From: an uncultured Oceanospirillaceae bacterium
Lineage (GTDB): Bacteria; Pseudomonadota; Gammaproteobacteria; Pseudomonadales; Balneatricaceae
Length of the DNA stretch: 59,535 bases
Reading direction: 5' to 3'
Assembly: GCA_913057435.1 (NCBI GenBank)
Contig: CAJXNY010000032.1
Span: forward strand, 1 to 59,535
The position numbers were made by a program, and so were the translations under genes. Under the pieces are notes generated by a model. The model did no database searches. It was not told where the DNA came from and was given only the letters and a program-made list of their open reading frames with translations. This document shows, one piece after another, positions 1-8,384 of the stretch; position 1 is the first letter of the stretch; each line of letters starts with the position of its first letter.

Positions 1-51
1 AGATCTACACTATCCTCTTCGTCGGCAGCGTCAGATGTGTATAAGAGACAG
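1..51 (+). other. Illumina Nextera i5 adapter (contaminant)
   Basis: Bases 1-10 are the end of the P5 flow-cell oligo, 11-18 (TATCCTCT) match a standard Nextera i5 index, 19-32 (TCGTCGGCAGCGTC) are the Nextera read-1 adapter, and 33-51 are the Tn5 mosaic end (AGATGTGTATAAGAGACAG). These are library oligonucleotide sequences and not part of the genome. The true insert begins at base 52. The mosaic end should not be read as a transposon end in the organism. Confidence 0.98.
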
Positions 52-614
52 TTCTCAATCAGTGGACACAGATCAGGAATCTCGCCATGTACAACATCGG
101 TGTAGGTTTCCAGACCTTCCATCTCACGCATCTTGCCATCGTTACGCAGCACTATGGCAGATGGCTGTAACACCTTGTGCAGTGCGTCGATAATATCGTC
201 CAGTACCGCTTCCATCCCGGCACTGGAAACCTGCACTGCCACGACATCGAAGTAACGGTCGATCACCAGTCCTGGCAAACCATCACTGTCGCCATAGATC
301 AGCCGGTAACATGGCTGGTCGTAGTTCATCTCACGTAATGACAAGGCGACTTTCAACCGATGTACCAGCAGCGAACGGTTCAGTGGCTGCTTCGAGTCCC
401 GGCTGATGATACGACCACAAATCAGGTTATTCGGGTTCAGGTAGGCTACACCCAGCTCTTTACCCCGATCGTTTTCAACCACCACCTGCTGACCAATGCC
501 AAACATTTTTAACGGGCTCATTTTGGTATCTACTTCGTTGCTGTAGATCCACAGGTGGCCGCCGCGCAGACGTTTGTCCGCACCGGGTTTTAATCGCAGG
601 GTTTGCATCAACAT
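52..614 (-). CDS. rlmI: 23S rRNA (cytosine-C5) methyltransferase RlmI, 3' truncated
   Basis: This is the N-terminal part (about 187 residues) of a class I SAM-dependent rRNA methyltransferase of the RlmI/YccW family, which methylates a cytosine of 23S rRNA (C1962 in E. coli). The reading frame starts MLMQTLRLKPG and shows the N-terminal PUA-like RNA-binding domain (LRGGHLWIYSNEVD), then the central region with YRLIYGDSDGLPGLVID, typical of the family. The frame stays open until it meets the adapter at base 51, so the Rossmann methyltransferase domain and catalytic cysteines are missing from the window. The start may be the ATG at 614 or the one at 608; no strong ribosome site decides. It lies downstream of gcvH, separated by that gene's terminator. 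Confidence 0.88.
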
Positions 615-660
615 GAGGGTGTTTTACCGCCGGGTCATTTTAAGAGAGAGGTGTATCGTA

Positions 661-691
661 CAGAAAAGACACTCCCGGCGCAGGCCGGGAG
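661..691 (-). terminator. Rho-independent terminator of gcvH
   Basis: A perfect 8-bp stem (CTCCCGGC at 672-679 with GCCGGGAG at 684-691) is followed, reading the minus strand, by TGTCTTTTCTG. There is no T-run on the plus-strand side, so it works for gcvH rather than for plus-strand transcription. Confidence 0.75.
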
Positions 692-735
692 CAGAACGCG
701 CTAATTAACAGGCAACGCCTGTCGCTGAGACAGAC

Positions 736-1128
736 TCAGCCTTCAGATTCGCACAGCGCGGCATAGCCGTCAGCATCGAGCAGATCATCCAGTTCGCCGA
801 TATCGCTCAGCTTGAGCCTGAAGAACCAGCCATCACCGTAGAAATCAGAGTTTACGGTTTCCGGTGCATCCACCAGCAACTCGTTGACGGCAATCACTTC
901 ACCACTCAACGGCGCATAAATATCCGATGCTGCTTTTACGGACTCCACCACACCGGCATCATCGCCACTGTCCAGTTCCGTGCCCACTTCAGGCAATTCA
1001 ATGAAAACCACATCACCCAGTAACTCCTGGGCGTGATCCGTAATGCCGATAGTGACAATGCCGTCACCCTCAACGCGGATCCACTCGTGGCTGGCTACAT
1101 ATTTCAGATCAGATGGAATATCACTCAT
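736..1128 (-). CDS. gcvH: Glycine cleavage system H protein
   Basis: GcvH is the lipoyl carrier that shuttles the aminomethyl group between the P, T and L proteins of the glycine cleavage system. At 130 residues it has the family's usual length. The lipoylation site is Lys65 in [15 protein letters not shown], and the N terminus (KYVASHEW) is typical. It lies about 100 bp downstream of ubiI. In E. coli the order is pepP-ubiH-ubiI-gcvT-gcvH-gcvP; here gcvT and gcvP are not beside it, so the other subunits must be encoded elsewhere or be lost. A strong hairpin terminator follows. Confidence 0.96.
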   Translation of the reverse strand: MSDIPSDLKYVASHEWIRVEGDGIVTIGITDHAQELLGDVVFIELPEVGTELDSGDDAGVVESVKAASDIYAPLSGEVIAVNELLVDAPETVNSDFYGDGWFFRLKLSDIGELDDLLDADGYAALCESEG

Positions 1129-1232
1129 TGTTCGTTCCTGTCATCAGGTGGATTACCAGAATATTGCCGCAGTTTAGCACTTTCTGTCGCCGATGCAGGT
1201 CAGGATTAACAGCCTGCACCAGCACATAACTC

Positions 1233-2519
1233 TCAGCGTCGTCTGGCCAGCGGTGGCAGCTCACCAGACAGCCCCATTGCTTGCTGTACCACGTGGTTTT
1301 TTACCGGCCCCAGCCGGTTCATCAGCGTCATACCCAGGTTACGGGCCAGCCGTAGCGCAGGTTGCTGGCTATTGAACAGCCGCTTGAAGCCTTCCATCGC
1401 CGCCGACATCTGCAGGTTGCTGGTCTGACGCTCACGCTCAAACCGTTTAAGCACCCGCTCACTGCCATAACACTCACCCTGTGCGATCGCCGTCAGCAAG
1501 GTGTCGGCCAGTGCCGCAGCATCCAGCAATCCCAGATTTACCCCCTGACCGGCCAGCGGGTGAATAGTGTGGGCAGCATCGCCGATCACCGCAATGCCCG
1601 GGCGAACATAATCTTTCGCATGACGCTGGCGCAGCGGGAAACAGTGGCGCGGATCACTGCCAGTAATCGCCCCCAGTCGATGCTCAAAGGCCTGCCCCAG
1701 CGCCTGGCAAAACGCATCATCATCCAGCGCCTGCAGATCACGGGCATGGCCTGGCGAGGTGGACCAGACCAGCGAGCAGCGGTGTGGGTCAGCCAGTGGC
1801 AGCATGGCCAGCGGACCATCATCGGTAAAGCGCTGCCAGGCCGTGGCCTGGTGTGGCTGCTCGGTGGTCACCGTGGTCACAATAGCGTGATGACCATAGT
1901 CCCACTCCAGCAGCGGAATACCCGCCATCTGTCGGGTGCGAGACAGCGCCCCGTCACAGGCGATTACCAGCTGTGTCTGCAGTTCAGTACCGTCGGTCAA
2001 CGTCAGCCGTCGCTGATCACCCGCCAGGGGTGCCGACAGGCCGCTGACCTGTACACCACTACGCAAGGTCAGATCAGGATGCTCAGCCAATTGCTGCAGC
2101 AAGGCCGCCACGGTGACCCGGTTTTCGACAATATGCCCCAGCGTGGGTTCATGCAGCTCACGGCTGCAAAAATGGATATGCCCTGTGCCCTCACCATCCC
2201 AGACATCCATATCGGTGTAGGGACTGACCCGCGCAGCGGCCATGGCGGGCCAGGCACCAATATGAGCGAGGATCTGTTGTGAAGCGCAGGTCAGCGCACT
2301 GACCCTTGGGTCATAGCCCTGGGCCTGCTGAGCAATCAGCTGATTTGCCACCCGTTCCAGCGCCACGTCCCGGCTTTCCAGAATAGATATTTGCAGCCCA
2401 CTGTCAGCCAGTGCCAGCGCCGTGGTCAGCCCCACCATCCCTGCACCTACAATGACAATATCTACCTGCTCAGCGCTGGCCGTACCCGGCCCTGCAGTTT
2501 CGTTGGTCACGTTCGTCAT
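1233..2519 (-). CDS. ubiI: Ubiquinone C5-hydroxylase UbiI (VisC)
   Basis: This is a class A flavoprotein monooxygenase that hydroxylates C5 of the polyprenylated phenol ring in ubiquinone synthesis. It has 428 residues. An N-terminal FAD-binding Rossmann motif (IVGAGMVGLTTALALADSG) starts near residue 22, and the second FAD motif is VIGDAAHTIHPLAGQGVNLG in the C-terminal half. Alignment by eye with E. coli UbiI is good throughout (EVWD/DVWD, LGHIVEN, WDYGHHAIV, ending IRQAMGL/VQQAMGL), which separates it from its paralogue UbiH next door. Its start lies 1 bp after the ubiH stop, so the two are cotranscribed and probably translationally coupled. Confidence 0.93.
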   Translation of the reverse strand: MTNVTNETAGPGTASAEQVDIVIVGAGMVGLTTALALADSGLQISILESRDVALERVANQLIAQQAQGYDPRVSALTCASQQILAHIGAWPAMAAARVSPYTDMDVWDGEGTGHIHFCSRELHEPTLGHIVENRVTVAALLQQLAEHPDLTLRSGVQVSGLSAPLAGDQRRLTLTDGTELQTQLVIACDGALSRTRQMAGIPLLEWDYGHHAIVTTVTTEQPHQATAWQRFTDDGPLAMLPLADPHRCSLVWSTSPGHARDLQALDDDAFCQALGQAFEHRLGAITGSDPRHCFPLRQRHAKDYVRPGIAVIGDAAHTIHPLAGQGVNLGLLDAAALADTLLTAIAQGECYGSERVLKRFERERQTSNLQMSAAMEGFKRLFNSQQPALRLARNLGMTLMNRLGPVKNHVVQQAMGLSGELPPLARRR

Positions 2520-2520
2520 C

Positions 2521-3768
2521 CTATTTCAGATCCGGGGCTGGCGAATCCAGGCCCATTGCGCTGCGGGCAAACAGCGTTTTCGCTGGCGGACAGACATCCA
2601 TCAGCTGCAAGCCCAGGTCTCGCCCCAGCCCCAGCAGCGGGTTACGGCTGGCAAACAGCTTCATGGTGCTGTCACTGAAGCCGATGGTGCGTTGCTGATC
2701 ACTTAAACGTTCAGCATAAAAGCGCTCCAGCATCGCCAGTTCACCCAAAGACTGACCCGCCTCACGGCTGTGAATCAGCTGTTCGGCCAGTGCCACCACA
2801 CCCCGTAGCGCCAGGTTATAACCCTGACCGGCAATCGGATGTAACGCGTGGGCAGCATTGCCCAGCACCACCAGATTGGCCCGTACCTGCTCTTCGGCCA
2901 GCATCAGTTTGAGCGGATAATGGAACCGCTCACCGACTTTGACAAAACGCCCCAGCCGGTAGCCAAAGCGCTCCTGCAGGCGCGCTATAAACGCGGCATC
3001 ATCCAGCGCCAAAATACTCTCCAGCTCATCATCCGCCACCGTCCAGACCAGACCACACCGGTGCAGACCGTCCTGGTCTTCCAGCGGCAGCAGCGCCATC
3101 GGCCCGCTATCGGTGAAGCGTTCATAGGCTACGCCAGCGTGGGGCTGCTGCGGGCTGACATTGGTAACAATGGCATGCTGATCATAGCCTTCGGTGTGGT
3201 AATGAATCCCCAGGTTTTCCCGCAGGCTGGAACGACCACCATCGGCCATCACTACCAGCTCGGCGCTTAACTCATGGACTTCCTCACCCTGATACAGCGT
3301 CACCCCCATCCGGCCTGGCTGCGGGGCCAGCGCCGTGACTTCAGCCGGGCAAATAAAATCGATACATTTTTTTGCATCCGGCTGCTGCAGACGGTCCAGC
3401 AACACCCGGCCCAGCCAGTGGTTTTCCACCACATAGCCCAGCGCTTCAACATTTTCATCCTCGGCATGTAACCGGGCGGCACCAAAGCGGCCTTTGTCCG
3501 AGACATGGATATGCTCAATCGGGCTAAGATGCTCACGCAACGTATCCCACACACCCATCAGCTGATAACTGGCCCGGCTGCCATACGCCAGTGCCGTGGC
3601 ACGGGCGTCATAGCTGGGGGTATAACTCAGCGGATCCTGCGCCAGCGGGTGGGTTTCAATCACCGCGATGCTGAGCGCCAGCCGCTGGGCGGCGGGCAGC
3701 AGCGCACAGGCCAGTGAAGCACCCACCATGCCACCGCCAATAATGATCAGATCATACTGCTGCTTCAT
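2521..3768 (-). CDS. ubiH: 2-octaprenyl-6-methoxyphenol hydroxylase UbiH
   Basis: This FAD monooxygenase performs the C1 hydroxylation of the ubiquinone head group. It has 415 residues. The FAD motif IIIGGGMVGASLACAL is at the extreme N terminus and the GD motif is VVLGNAAHALHPIAGQGYNLA; the canonical Asp after Gly is Asn here, a change also known in other UbiH proteins. The stretch ARATALAYGS plus VWDTL and HIHVSD matches UbiH rather than UbiI, as does its place directly after pepP. It starts 4 bp after the pepP stop and is followed by ubiI after 1 bp: one operon ygfB-pepP-ubiH-ubiI. Confidence 0.92.
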   Translation of the reverse strand: MKQQYDLIIIGGGMVGASLACALLPAAQRLALSIAVIETHPLAQDPLSYTPSYDARATALAYGSRASYQLMGVWDTLREHLSPIEHIHVSDKGRFGAARLHAEDENVEALGYVVENHWLGRVLLDRLQQPDAKKCIDFICPAEVTALAPQPGRMGVTLYQGEEVHELSAELVVMADGGRSSLRENLGIHYHTEGYDQHAIVTNVSPQQPHAGVAYERFTDSGPMALLPLEDQDGLHRCGLVWTVADDELESILALDDAAFIARLQERFGYRLGRFVKVGERFHYPLKLMLAEEQVRANLVVLGNAAHALHPIAGQGYNLALRGVVALAEQLIHSREAGQSLGELAMLERFYAERLSDQQRTIGFSDSTMKLFASRNPLLGLGRDLGLQLMDVCPPAKTLFARSAMGLDSPAPDLK

Positions 3769-3772
3769 CCGC

Positions 3773-5095
3773 TTATCCCTCAGCCATTAATGCTTCGATA
3801 TCCGCCACGGTAGTCGGTGCGCTGGCAGTCAGTACCTCATAACCCTCAGGAGTGATCAGTACATTGTCTTCAATCCGCACCCCGATTCCGCGCCAGCGCT
3901 CTTCGACCTTGCGGCAGTCCGGCGCGATATACAGACCCGGCTCGATAGTCATCACCATGCCGGGTTCCAGCGGCCGCCAGTCACCGTTTTTCCGGGTATT
4001 GCCCACATCGTGCACATCCATTCCCAGCCAGTGACCGATTCGGTGCATATAGAAATCCCGGCAGGCACCCACTTCAATCAGATCCTGTAGCTCACCCCGC
4101 AGAATACCCAGCTCCAGCAACCCTTCCGTCAGCACTGCCACCGACAACTCATGGATACGATTCAGCGGCACCCCAGGCTTACAGGCGTCGATACAGACCT
4201 GCTGCGCTTTGAGAACCAGTTCATAGATGGCTTTCTGTTCCGGGCTGAAACGGCCATTGACCGGGAAAGTACGGGTAATGTCCGCCGCGTAATAATCCTG
4301 CTCAACACCTGCATCTATTAATACCAGGTCACCGTCCTTCAGCGGCTGGTTATTCTCGGTGTAATGCAGTACACAGGCGTTATCACCCCCGCCCACGATT
4401 GACGGGTAAGCACACTGGCGATGCCCGGCCATGGCGAATTTATGGGTGATGGTCGCTTCCAGCTGATATTCATACAGCCCCGGCTGGCAGACCCGCATCG
4501 CGTCTGCATGCGCCTGGGCCGACAGCTCACCGGCTTCACGCATCACCATCAGCTCTGGCGCTGATTTGAATAACCGCATTTCGTGCAGAATCGGCTCCAG
4601 CTGCATCAGTGCCGTCGGCGACTGCAATCCGCTACGACCGCCCTGGCGCAGTACGTTAAGCCAGCTCTGGATCTGACTGTCGACTTCGGCATCCTGCCCC
4701 ATGAGGTAGTACAGCTGCTGACGGCCATCCAGCAGACCGATAACCTGCTCATCAATGCGCTCAATCGGCCAGGCACCATCGGCCTCATAGTCACCCACAC
4801 AGCCCTCGGGCCCGGCCCGGTAACCGTGCCAGATTTCCATCAGCGGGTCTTTGTCCTGACAGAACAGTACATACTCGCCCTCTTCGTTACCGGGTAGCAG
4901 TAACAGAATGGCATCCGGCTCATCGAAACCGGTCAGGTAGTAAAAATCACTGTTCTGACGGAACGGGTATTCCACATCACTGTTACGTGGCTGCATCCGG
5001 GCCGCAGCCACCAGAATGGCCGATTCGGCCGGCAACTGCGCCATCAGTGCCTGACGACGCTGGGCAAATACGCTCTGTTCTATCCGTGCTCGCAT
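3773..5095 (-). CDS. pepP: Xaa-Pro aminopeptidase (aminopeptidase P)
   Basis: PepP is a cytoplasmic dimanganese peptidase that removes N-terminal residues preceding proline. It has 440 residues, as in E. coli. The N-terminal domain begins with the ARRRQALMAQL-type segment and AAARMQPRNSDVEYPFRQ. The C-terminal pita-bread domain carries the metal ligands in LIDAGVEQDYYAADITRTFPV (two Asp), HRIGHWLGMDVHDVG (His), EPGLYI (Glu) and GVRIEDN (Glu). The start lies 1 bp after the ygfB stop. The conserved order with ygfB and ubiH supports the call. Confidence 0.96.
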   Translation of the reverse strand: MRARIEQSVFAQRRQALMAQLPAESAILVAAARMQPRNSDVEYPFRQNSDFYYLTGFDEPDAILLLLPGNEEGEYVLFCQDKDPLMEIWHGYRAGPEGCVGDYEADGAWPIERIDEQVIGLLDGRQQLYYLMGQDAEVDSQIQSWLNVLRQGGRSGLQSPTALMQLEPILHEMRLFKSAPELMVMREAGELSAQAHADAMRVCQPGLYEYQLEATITHKFAMAGHRQCAYPSIVGGGDNACVLHYTENNQPLKDGDLVLIDAGVEQDYYAADITRTFPVNGRFSPEQKAIYELVLKAQQVCIDACKPGVPLNRIHELSVAVLTEGLLELGILRGELQDLIEVGACRDFYMHRIGHWLGMDVHDVGNTRKNGDWRPLEPGMVMTIEPGLYIAPDCRKVEERWRGIGVRIEDNVLITPEGYEVLTASAPTTVADIEALMAEG

Positions 5096-5096
5096 A

Positions 5097-5696
5097 TTAA
5101 TGTACCGTTGGGGCCGGGTCCGGCGCGGTGTTATCTTCTGGCGGTGTATTACACTCGGTGAACAGCATCAGGCAGGCCATGCGCACATACTCCTGCACCT
5201 CCATCATATCCGCCTCATTTTCTTCGGTATCTTCTATATCTGACTCGATCTGCGCAATCTGACTCAGATCCTGCAACGTTTCGCGGGTCTCTTTGGTCAT
5301 CGAGCTATTACTGTGTGCACCCTGCAGGCCAAAACCACTGAGAAAGCCAGTACACCAGCTGCCCAGCATTTGTACCCGCTGGCTCAGCTCAGTTTCATCA
5401 TCGGGCAGCAGCAGCTGAAAGCTCATATCGGCCGACTGCAGCTGGCCCAGCGCACACTGGTACAGACCGAGGATGCCAACCTTGCCAGCTTCACTCTTCA
5501 GCGCCGTGATATCCATCAGCTCACAGGCATTGCGCAGCAGCACGTCTGGCTTGGAGCGTGCGCCCGCCGCCAGCTGGCCGCAAAACAGGCCATGCAATTC
5601 AGCCGGGGAAACAACCTGAACGCCTTCTTCGACAAACAGGTTAGTGATCAGATCAAAATCAGGTAACTCAATCGGGTTTGTATTTTCAGCAGACAT
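5097..5696 (-). CDS. UPF0149 family protein YgfB
   Basis: This 199-residue protein of the YgfB/UPF0149 family heads the pepP-ubiH-ubiI operon. The family is small, acidic and cytoplasmic; in Pseudomonas aeruginosa YgfB affects regulation of peptidoglycan-recycling genes, but no enzymatic activity is assigned. Seen here: an N-terminal segment LPDFDLITNLFVEEGVQVVSPAELHG with a typical HGLFCGQLAAG motif, and GSWCTGFLSGFGL in the middle. I take the ATG at 5696 (MSAENTNP), because the longer frame upstream gives a residue pattern unlike the family. It is transcribed away from zapA across a 206-bp gap. Confidence 0.85.
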   Translation of the reverse strand: MSAENTNPIELPDFDLITNLFVEEGVQVVSPAELHGLFCGQLAAGARSKPDVLLRNACELMDITALKSEAGKVGILGLYQCALGQLQSADMSFQLLLPDDETELSQRVQMLGSWCTGFLSGFGLQGAHSNSSMTKETRETLQDLSQIAQIESDIEDTEENEADMMEVQEYVRMACLMLFTECNTPPEDNTAPDPAPTVH

Positions 5697-5902
5697 GGAT
5701 TTTCTATATAAAAGGAAAGAGGGTTGGCTATATGCTAGCATTTGCCGCAAGCGCCGACCACGCGGGGCGATTACCCCGTGGACGCAATCTGAGTATAGAC
5801 ACAGGTTCAGACGCAAGCGCACTTAAAAGCCTCCGCAATATGGCCGGGTTTCACCCGCCGTCACAACGATGCAGGAGGCATCCCAGCCAGCCGAGGTAGA
5901 TA

Positions 5903-6112
5903 ATGTCAGAGAACTATTTTGACGTTCTGGAATCCAGATTAATACAGCTGATGGAACACTGTGAAGCCCTGGAACGGGAGAACGCACAGCTGAAAGCAAA
6001 CGAAGCAGCTCTACGCGAAGAGCGCAGCCGTCTGCTACAGATTAACGACCAGACACGCCAGAAAGTTGAAGCTATGATTCAAAGACTGAAATCACTGGAG
6101 CAGAACCGATGA
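5903..6112 (+). CDS. ZapB-like coiled-coil protein (TIGR02449 type)
   Basis: A 69-residue, almost wholly helical protein with heptad-like leucines and charged residues (LESRLIQLMEHCEALERENAQL), predicted as one coiled coil from about residue 7 to the end. It resembles the small ZapB-like family found immediately upstream of zapA in Pseudomonas and relatives, which is presumed to act in Z-ring assembly. A ribosome site GAGGTAG lies just upstream of ATG 5903. The stop overlaps the zapA start (ATGA), so the two are translationally coupled. Function is inferred from family and context. Confidence 0.85.
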   Translation: MSENYFDVLESRLIQLMEHCEALERENAQLKANEAALREERSRLLQINDQTRQKVEAMIQRLKSLEQNR

Positions 6113-6438
6113 GCGACGCCAACACAGTCAGTGTTTCACTGATGGGCAAGGAATACATGATCGCCTGTCCTGCCGGGTCGGAAAAGCAGTTAATGCAGGC
6201 GGCCCAGCAGCTGAATGCAAAGATGAAAGAAATCCGTGGTGCGGGTAAAACAGTCGGCCTGGAGCGCATCGCAATCCTGGCCGCCCTGCATATCAGTCAT
6301 GAACTGCTGCTGCACAACAACCAGCAAGATGAACACAACGCCCTGGCCCAGCGTCAGTCGGATATGGAACAACAGCTGGAAAAGCTCAATCGCCGGCTGG
6401 ACAGCTCATTACAGAAGCGCCCAGCTCCGTCCGAATAA
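6109..6438 (+). CDS. zapA: Cell division protein ZapA
   Basis: ZapA binds FtsZ and bundles its protofilaments at midcell. The 109-residue protein has the N-terminal beta-strand domain (VSVSLMGKEYMIACPAGSE) that contacts FtsZ, and a long C-terminal coiled coil from about residue 70 that forms the antiparallel tetramer. Its start overlaps the upstream ZapB-like gene by four bases. The 6S RNA gene and ygfA follow, the classic zapA-ssrS-ygfA arrangement. Confidence 0.94.
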   Translation: MSDANTVSVSLMGKEYMIACPAGSEKQLMQAAQQLNAKMKEIRGAGKTVGLERIAILAALHISHELLLHNNQQDEHNALAQRQSDMEQQLEKLNRRLDSSLQKRPAPSE

Positions 6439-6546
6439 ACAGCCAGAGAACAGTGTTCAGCTGAATTTTTTTCATTAAAAATAAATTAGCTTATTTTTCA
6501 TACAGTTAATTAGCACATCTAGCAGAATAAAAACAAATTTCAAGAC

Positions 6547-6574
6547 CTGACATAGCAACACTTCCAGGTATAAT
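6547..6574 (+). promoter_or_regulatory. Predicted sigma-70 promoter of the 6S RNA gene
   Basis: CTGACA (6547-6552) and a perfect TATAAT (6569-6574) are separated by 16 bp. Transcription would start near 6581, exactly where the 6S RNA closing stem begins. Confidence 0.7.
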
Positions 6575-6580
6575 AGCCTT

Positions 6581-6760
6581 AACTCCCTGGGGTGTTTGGT
6601 TACTGGCATTGTCCCTCGAGCCGATAATCATACCACCGGGGGCAGCTCGTAAGCCTTGATGTGCATGTCCGCCTGACGGAAAGCCTAATAGGTTTCAGTT
6701 GCTCCCACCTTGAACCTTCGGGTTCAGGGGCTGCGTCGGTACCGGCACTTCCGGGGAGCC
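6581..6760 (+). ncRNA. ssrS: 6S RNA
   Basis: 6S RNA mimics an open promoter and sequesters sigma-70 RNA polymerase in stationary phase. The approximately 180-nt segment between zapA and ygfA has the conserved primary landmarks of gammaproteobacterial 6S: GTCCCTCGAGCCGATAATCATACC-type sequence near 6610-6635 (compare CCTGAGCCGATATTTCATACC in E. coli) and a terminal CACCTTGAACC...GGGTTCAGGGG hairpin at about 6707-6731. The ends CTCCCTGGGG (6583-) and CCGGGGAG (6751-6758) pair to close the long rod. The promoter is directly upstream. Ends are estimated to within a few bases. Confidence 0.93.
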
Positions 6761-6818
6761 CTTATCCACTGCTATTATCCTGCCCCTTGTATTTCCCTAT
6801 TCAGGACAGGAGCAGACT

Positions 6819-7406
6819 TTGGACCCACGCCAGCAACTCCGCCAGCAAATGCGTCGCTCACGTCGAGCACTGACCCCACAACAACAGAAAACTGCCGCGC
6901 GTAACCTGCTTGCCAACATGGCAACTCTGCCCGAATTTATTCGTGCAAAGCATATCGCCATCTATTTGCCTGCTGACGGTGAAATAGACCCGCGCCCGCT
7001 ACTCGAGCGCTGCTGGGCTATGGGCAAGAAAACCTATCTGCCCGTTCTGCACCCGATCAAGCATAACCGACTCTGGTTCGCCCCTTACGATGCCGACACC
7101 CCGATGAAGCGCAATTGCTACGGCATCGAAGAGCCCCGGCTGGATAAAGCCCCCCGCCGCCCTGCCTGGGCCCTGGACCTGGTACTACTGCCGCTGGTCG
7201 CCTTTGATGCCCAGGGCGGACGTATGGGTATGGGCGGTGGCTACTACGACCGCACCTTCGCCTTTACTCAGGGCGCGGCAGCACTGCGCGGCCCCACCCT
7301 GCTTGGCCTGGCCCATGAATTACAACAGGTAGGAAAACTACCTGTTGCCAGCTGGGATATTCCGCTAGCAGGCGTACTCACCGACCATCATCGCTACCTC
7401 GGCTGA
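6819..7406 (+). CDS. 5-formyltetrahydrofolate cyclo-ligase (YgfA)
   Basis: This enzyme converts 5-formyl-THF to 5,10-methenyl-THF with ATP and returns the stored folate to one-carbon metabolism. It has 195 residues, normal for the family. Seen: an N-terminal RQQLRQQMRRSRRAL helix, the substrate/ATP region FAPYD, and the signature GGRMGMGGGYYDRTFA near residues 138-153. The start is a TTG at 6819 with a good ribosome site (AGGAGC) 6 bp upstream; no ATG fits. It is directly downstream of 6S RNA, and in related bacteria is read from the 6S transcript. Confidence 0.93.
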   Translation: MDPRQQLRQQMRRSRRALTPQQQKTAARNLLANMATLPEFIRAKHIAIYLPADGEIDPRPLLERCWAMGKKTYLPVLHPIKHNRLWFAPYDADTPMKRNCYGIEEPRLDKAPRRPAWALDLVLLPLVAFDAQGGRMGMGGGYYDRTFAFTQGAAALRGPTLLGLAHELQQVGKLPVASWDIPLAGVLTDHHRYLG

Positions 7407-8384
7407 TCAGACTCCATCGCTGCCTCTGAAACATCGGATGCAGCGCCCTCGCCCTGCACACCAGGCACCACGACTCTGACAACACGACCAATAAGGCAGC
7501 GATGGTACTATAATAAACCAGAGAGGGAGTACTGAAGCCAGCAACGGCTCAGAAAAGAAAACACAGAGGCATAATACCGGTTACATAAGCGCTGAAAATA
7601 CAACCCAACCGATATTGAGCACCCTCTGAATTATTAATACAAAATATCAGCTGTTATTAAAAACCTGCTGTACAAGCGTTGCGAACTGGAAGTCAACATG
7701 GCTTACACCTGTCATTACTGAACCAATGACAAATACCATCACCAGAATTAAAACGATATCCGGGCCTTTTTTCATCTCTCTACTCTACAAGCCGTTGGTG
7801 AATGGGCAACCCAGAGCAACCAACAAGGTACAAAAACGCTTGTTAGTCTTCCAGATGTACAGATTTTTGCAAGCACTTTTGAGGCAGTGCTAAATACCCT
7901 TTCGGCAAGTTAGCGCAGGTATTTAATAAATACTGATAGAAAGTTCACCAAGCCCTATGAATTGACAGCGTTTTTTCTACTTAATGGTCCCCCTATCAGC
8001 AAGTAAACCGGATTAGCTCAGACGCTAATCCACACAATCAGCCACTAATTACTGCCGATGTTTCAACAGGTTAGGAGTTACGATTAAACACTCAACAGCA
8101 TCTGAACAAAAATATTTATCCCGGCCATGATATTTAAGCGAATAATTTAAAGAAAAACAGCTGGATAAAAACACAGTCCACGAGTGAAATAATCGCAAAC
8201 ACTCTAATAAAATATCTGTCAACAGGCTGACTGAAGCCTTAACAAGTGCCGCCAGCACAGCCTGGTACTCACGTGAATTTTCCTGACTACTCTGTTTTTT
8301 TCGCTCAGTGGTATATATTCAGAGACGGAATACAGCCAACGACTGTTGAGGACTATGGTCGTTTTTTAGCAAGCAGGAGTCACT
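7407..8384. other. Long AT-richer intergenic stretch
   Basis: A gap of nearly 1 kb between ygfA and the GcvR-like gene. It holds one plausible minus-strand small ORF (7647-7775, listed separately) and an 8-bp perfect hairpin GGATTAGC / GCTAATCC at 8010-8017 and 8024-8031 without a T-run. A 69-codon minus-strand frame at 8049-8258 has no protein-like character. I see no tRNA, riboswitch or phage-like sequence. Confidence 0.6.
7647..7775 (-). CDS. Possible 42-residue single-span membrane protein
   Basis: A short minus-strand frame starts ATG at 7775 and ends TGA at 7647-7649. It begins MKKGPDIVLILVMVFVIG, then a hydrophilic tail with one His and one Asp, ending QQVFNNS. Residues 7-24 form a clear hydrophobic span after a positively charged N terminus, so an inner-membrane N-in topology is likely. 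The ribosome site is weak (GAGAG directly before the ATG). I do not recognise a named family. The amino-acid pattern is more convincing than the signals around it. Confidence 0.45.
   Translation of the reverse strand: MKKGPDIVLILVMVFVIGSVMTGVSHVDFQFATLVQQVFNNS

Noticed and set aside
33..51. A Tn5 mosaic end suggesting a transposon
   Set aside because: It is contiguous with Illumina adapter and index sequence, so it comes from tagmentation during library making.
1129..1232. A glycine riboswitch upstream of gcvH
   Set aside because: The 100-bp gap to ubiI has no glycine aptamer-like paired helices, and is too short for a tandem aptamer.
8049..8258. A 69-codon minus-strand frame in the long gap before the GcvR-like gene
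   Set aside because: No ribosome site, mixed Cys/Leu/Ser composition typical of chance AT-rich frames, no continuation into a domain.
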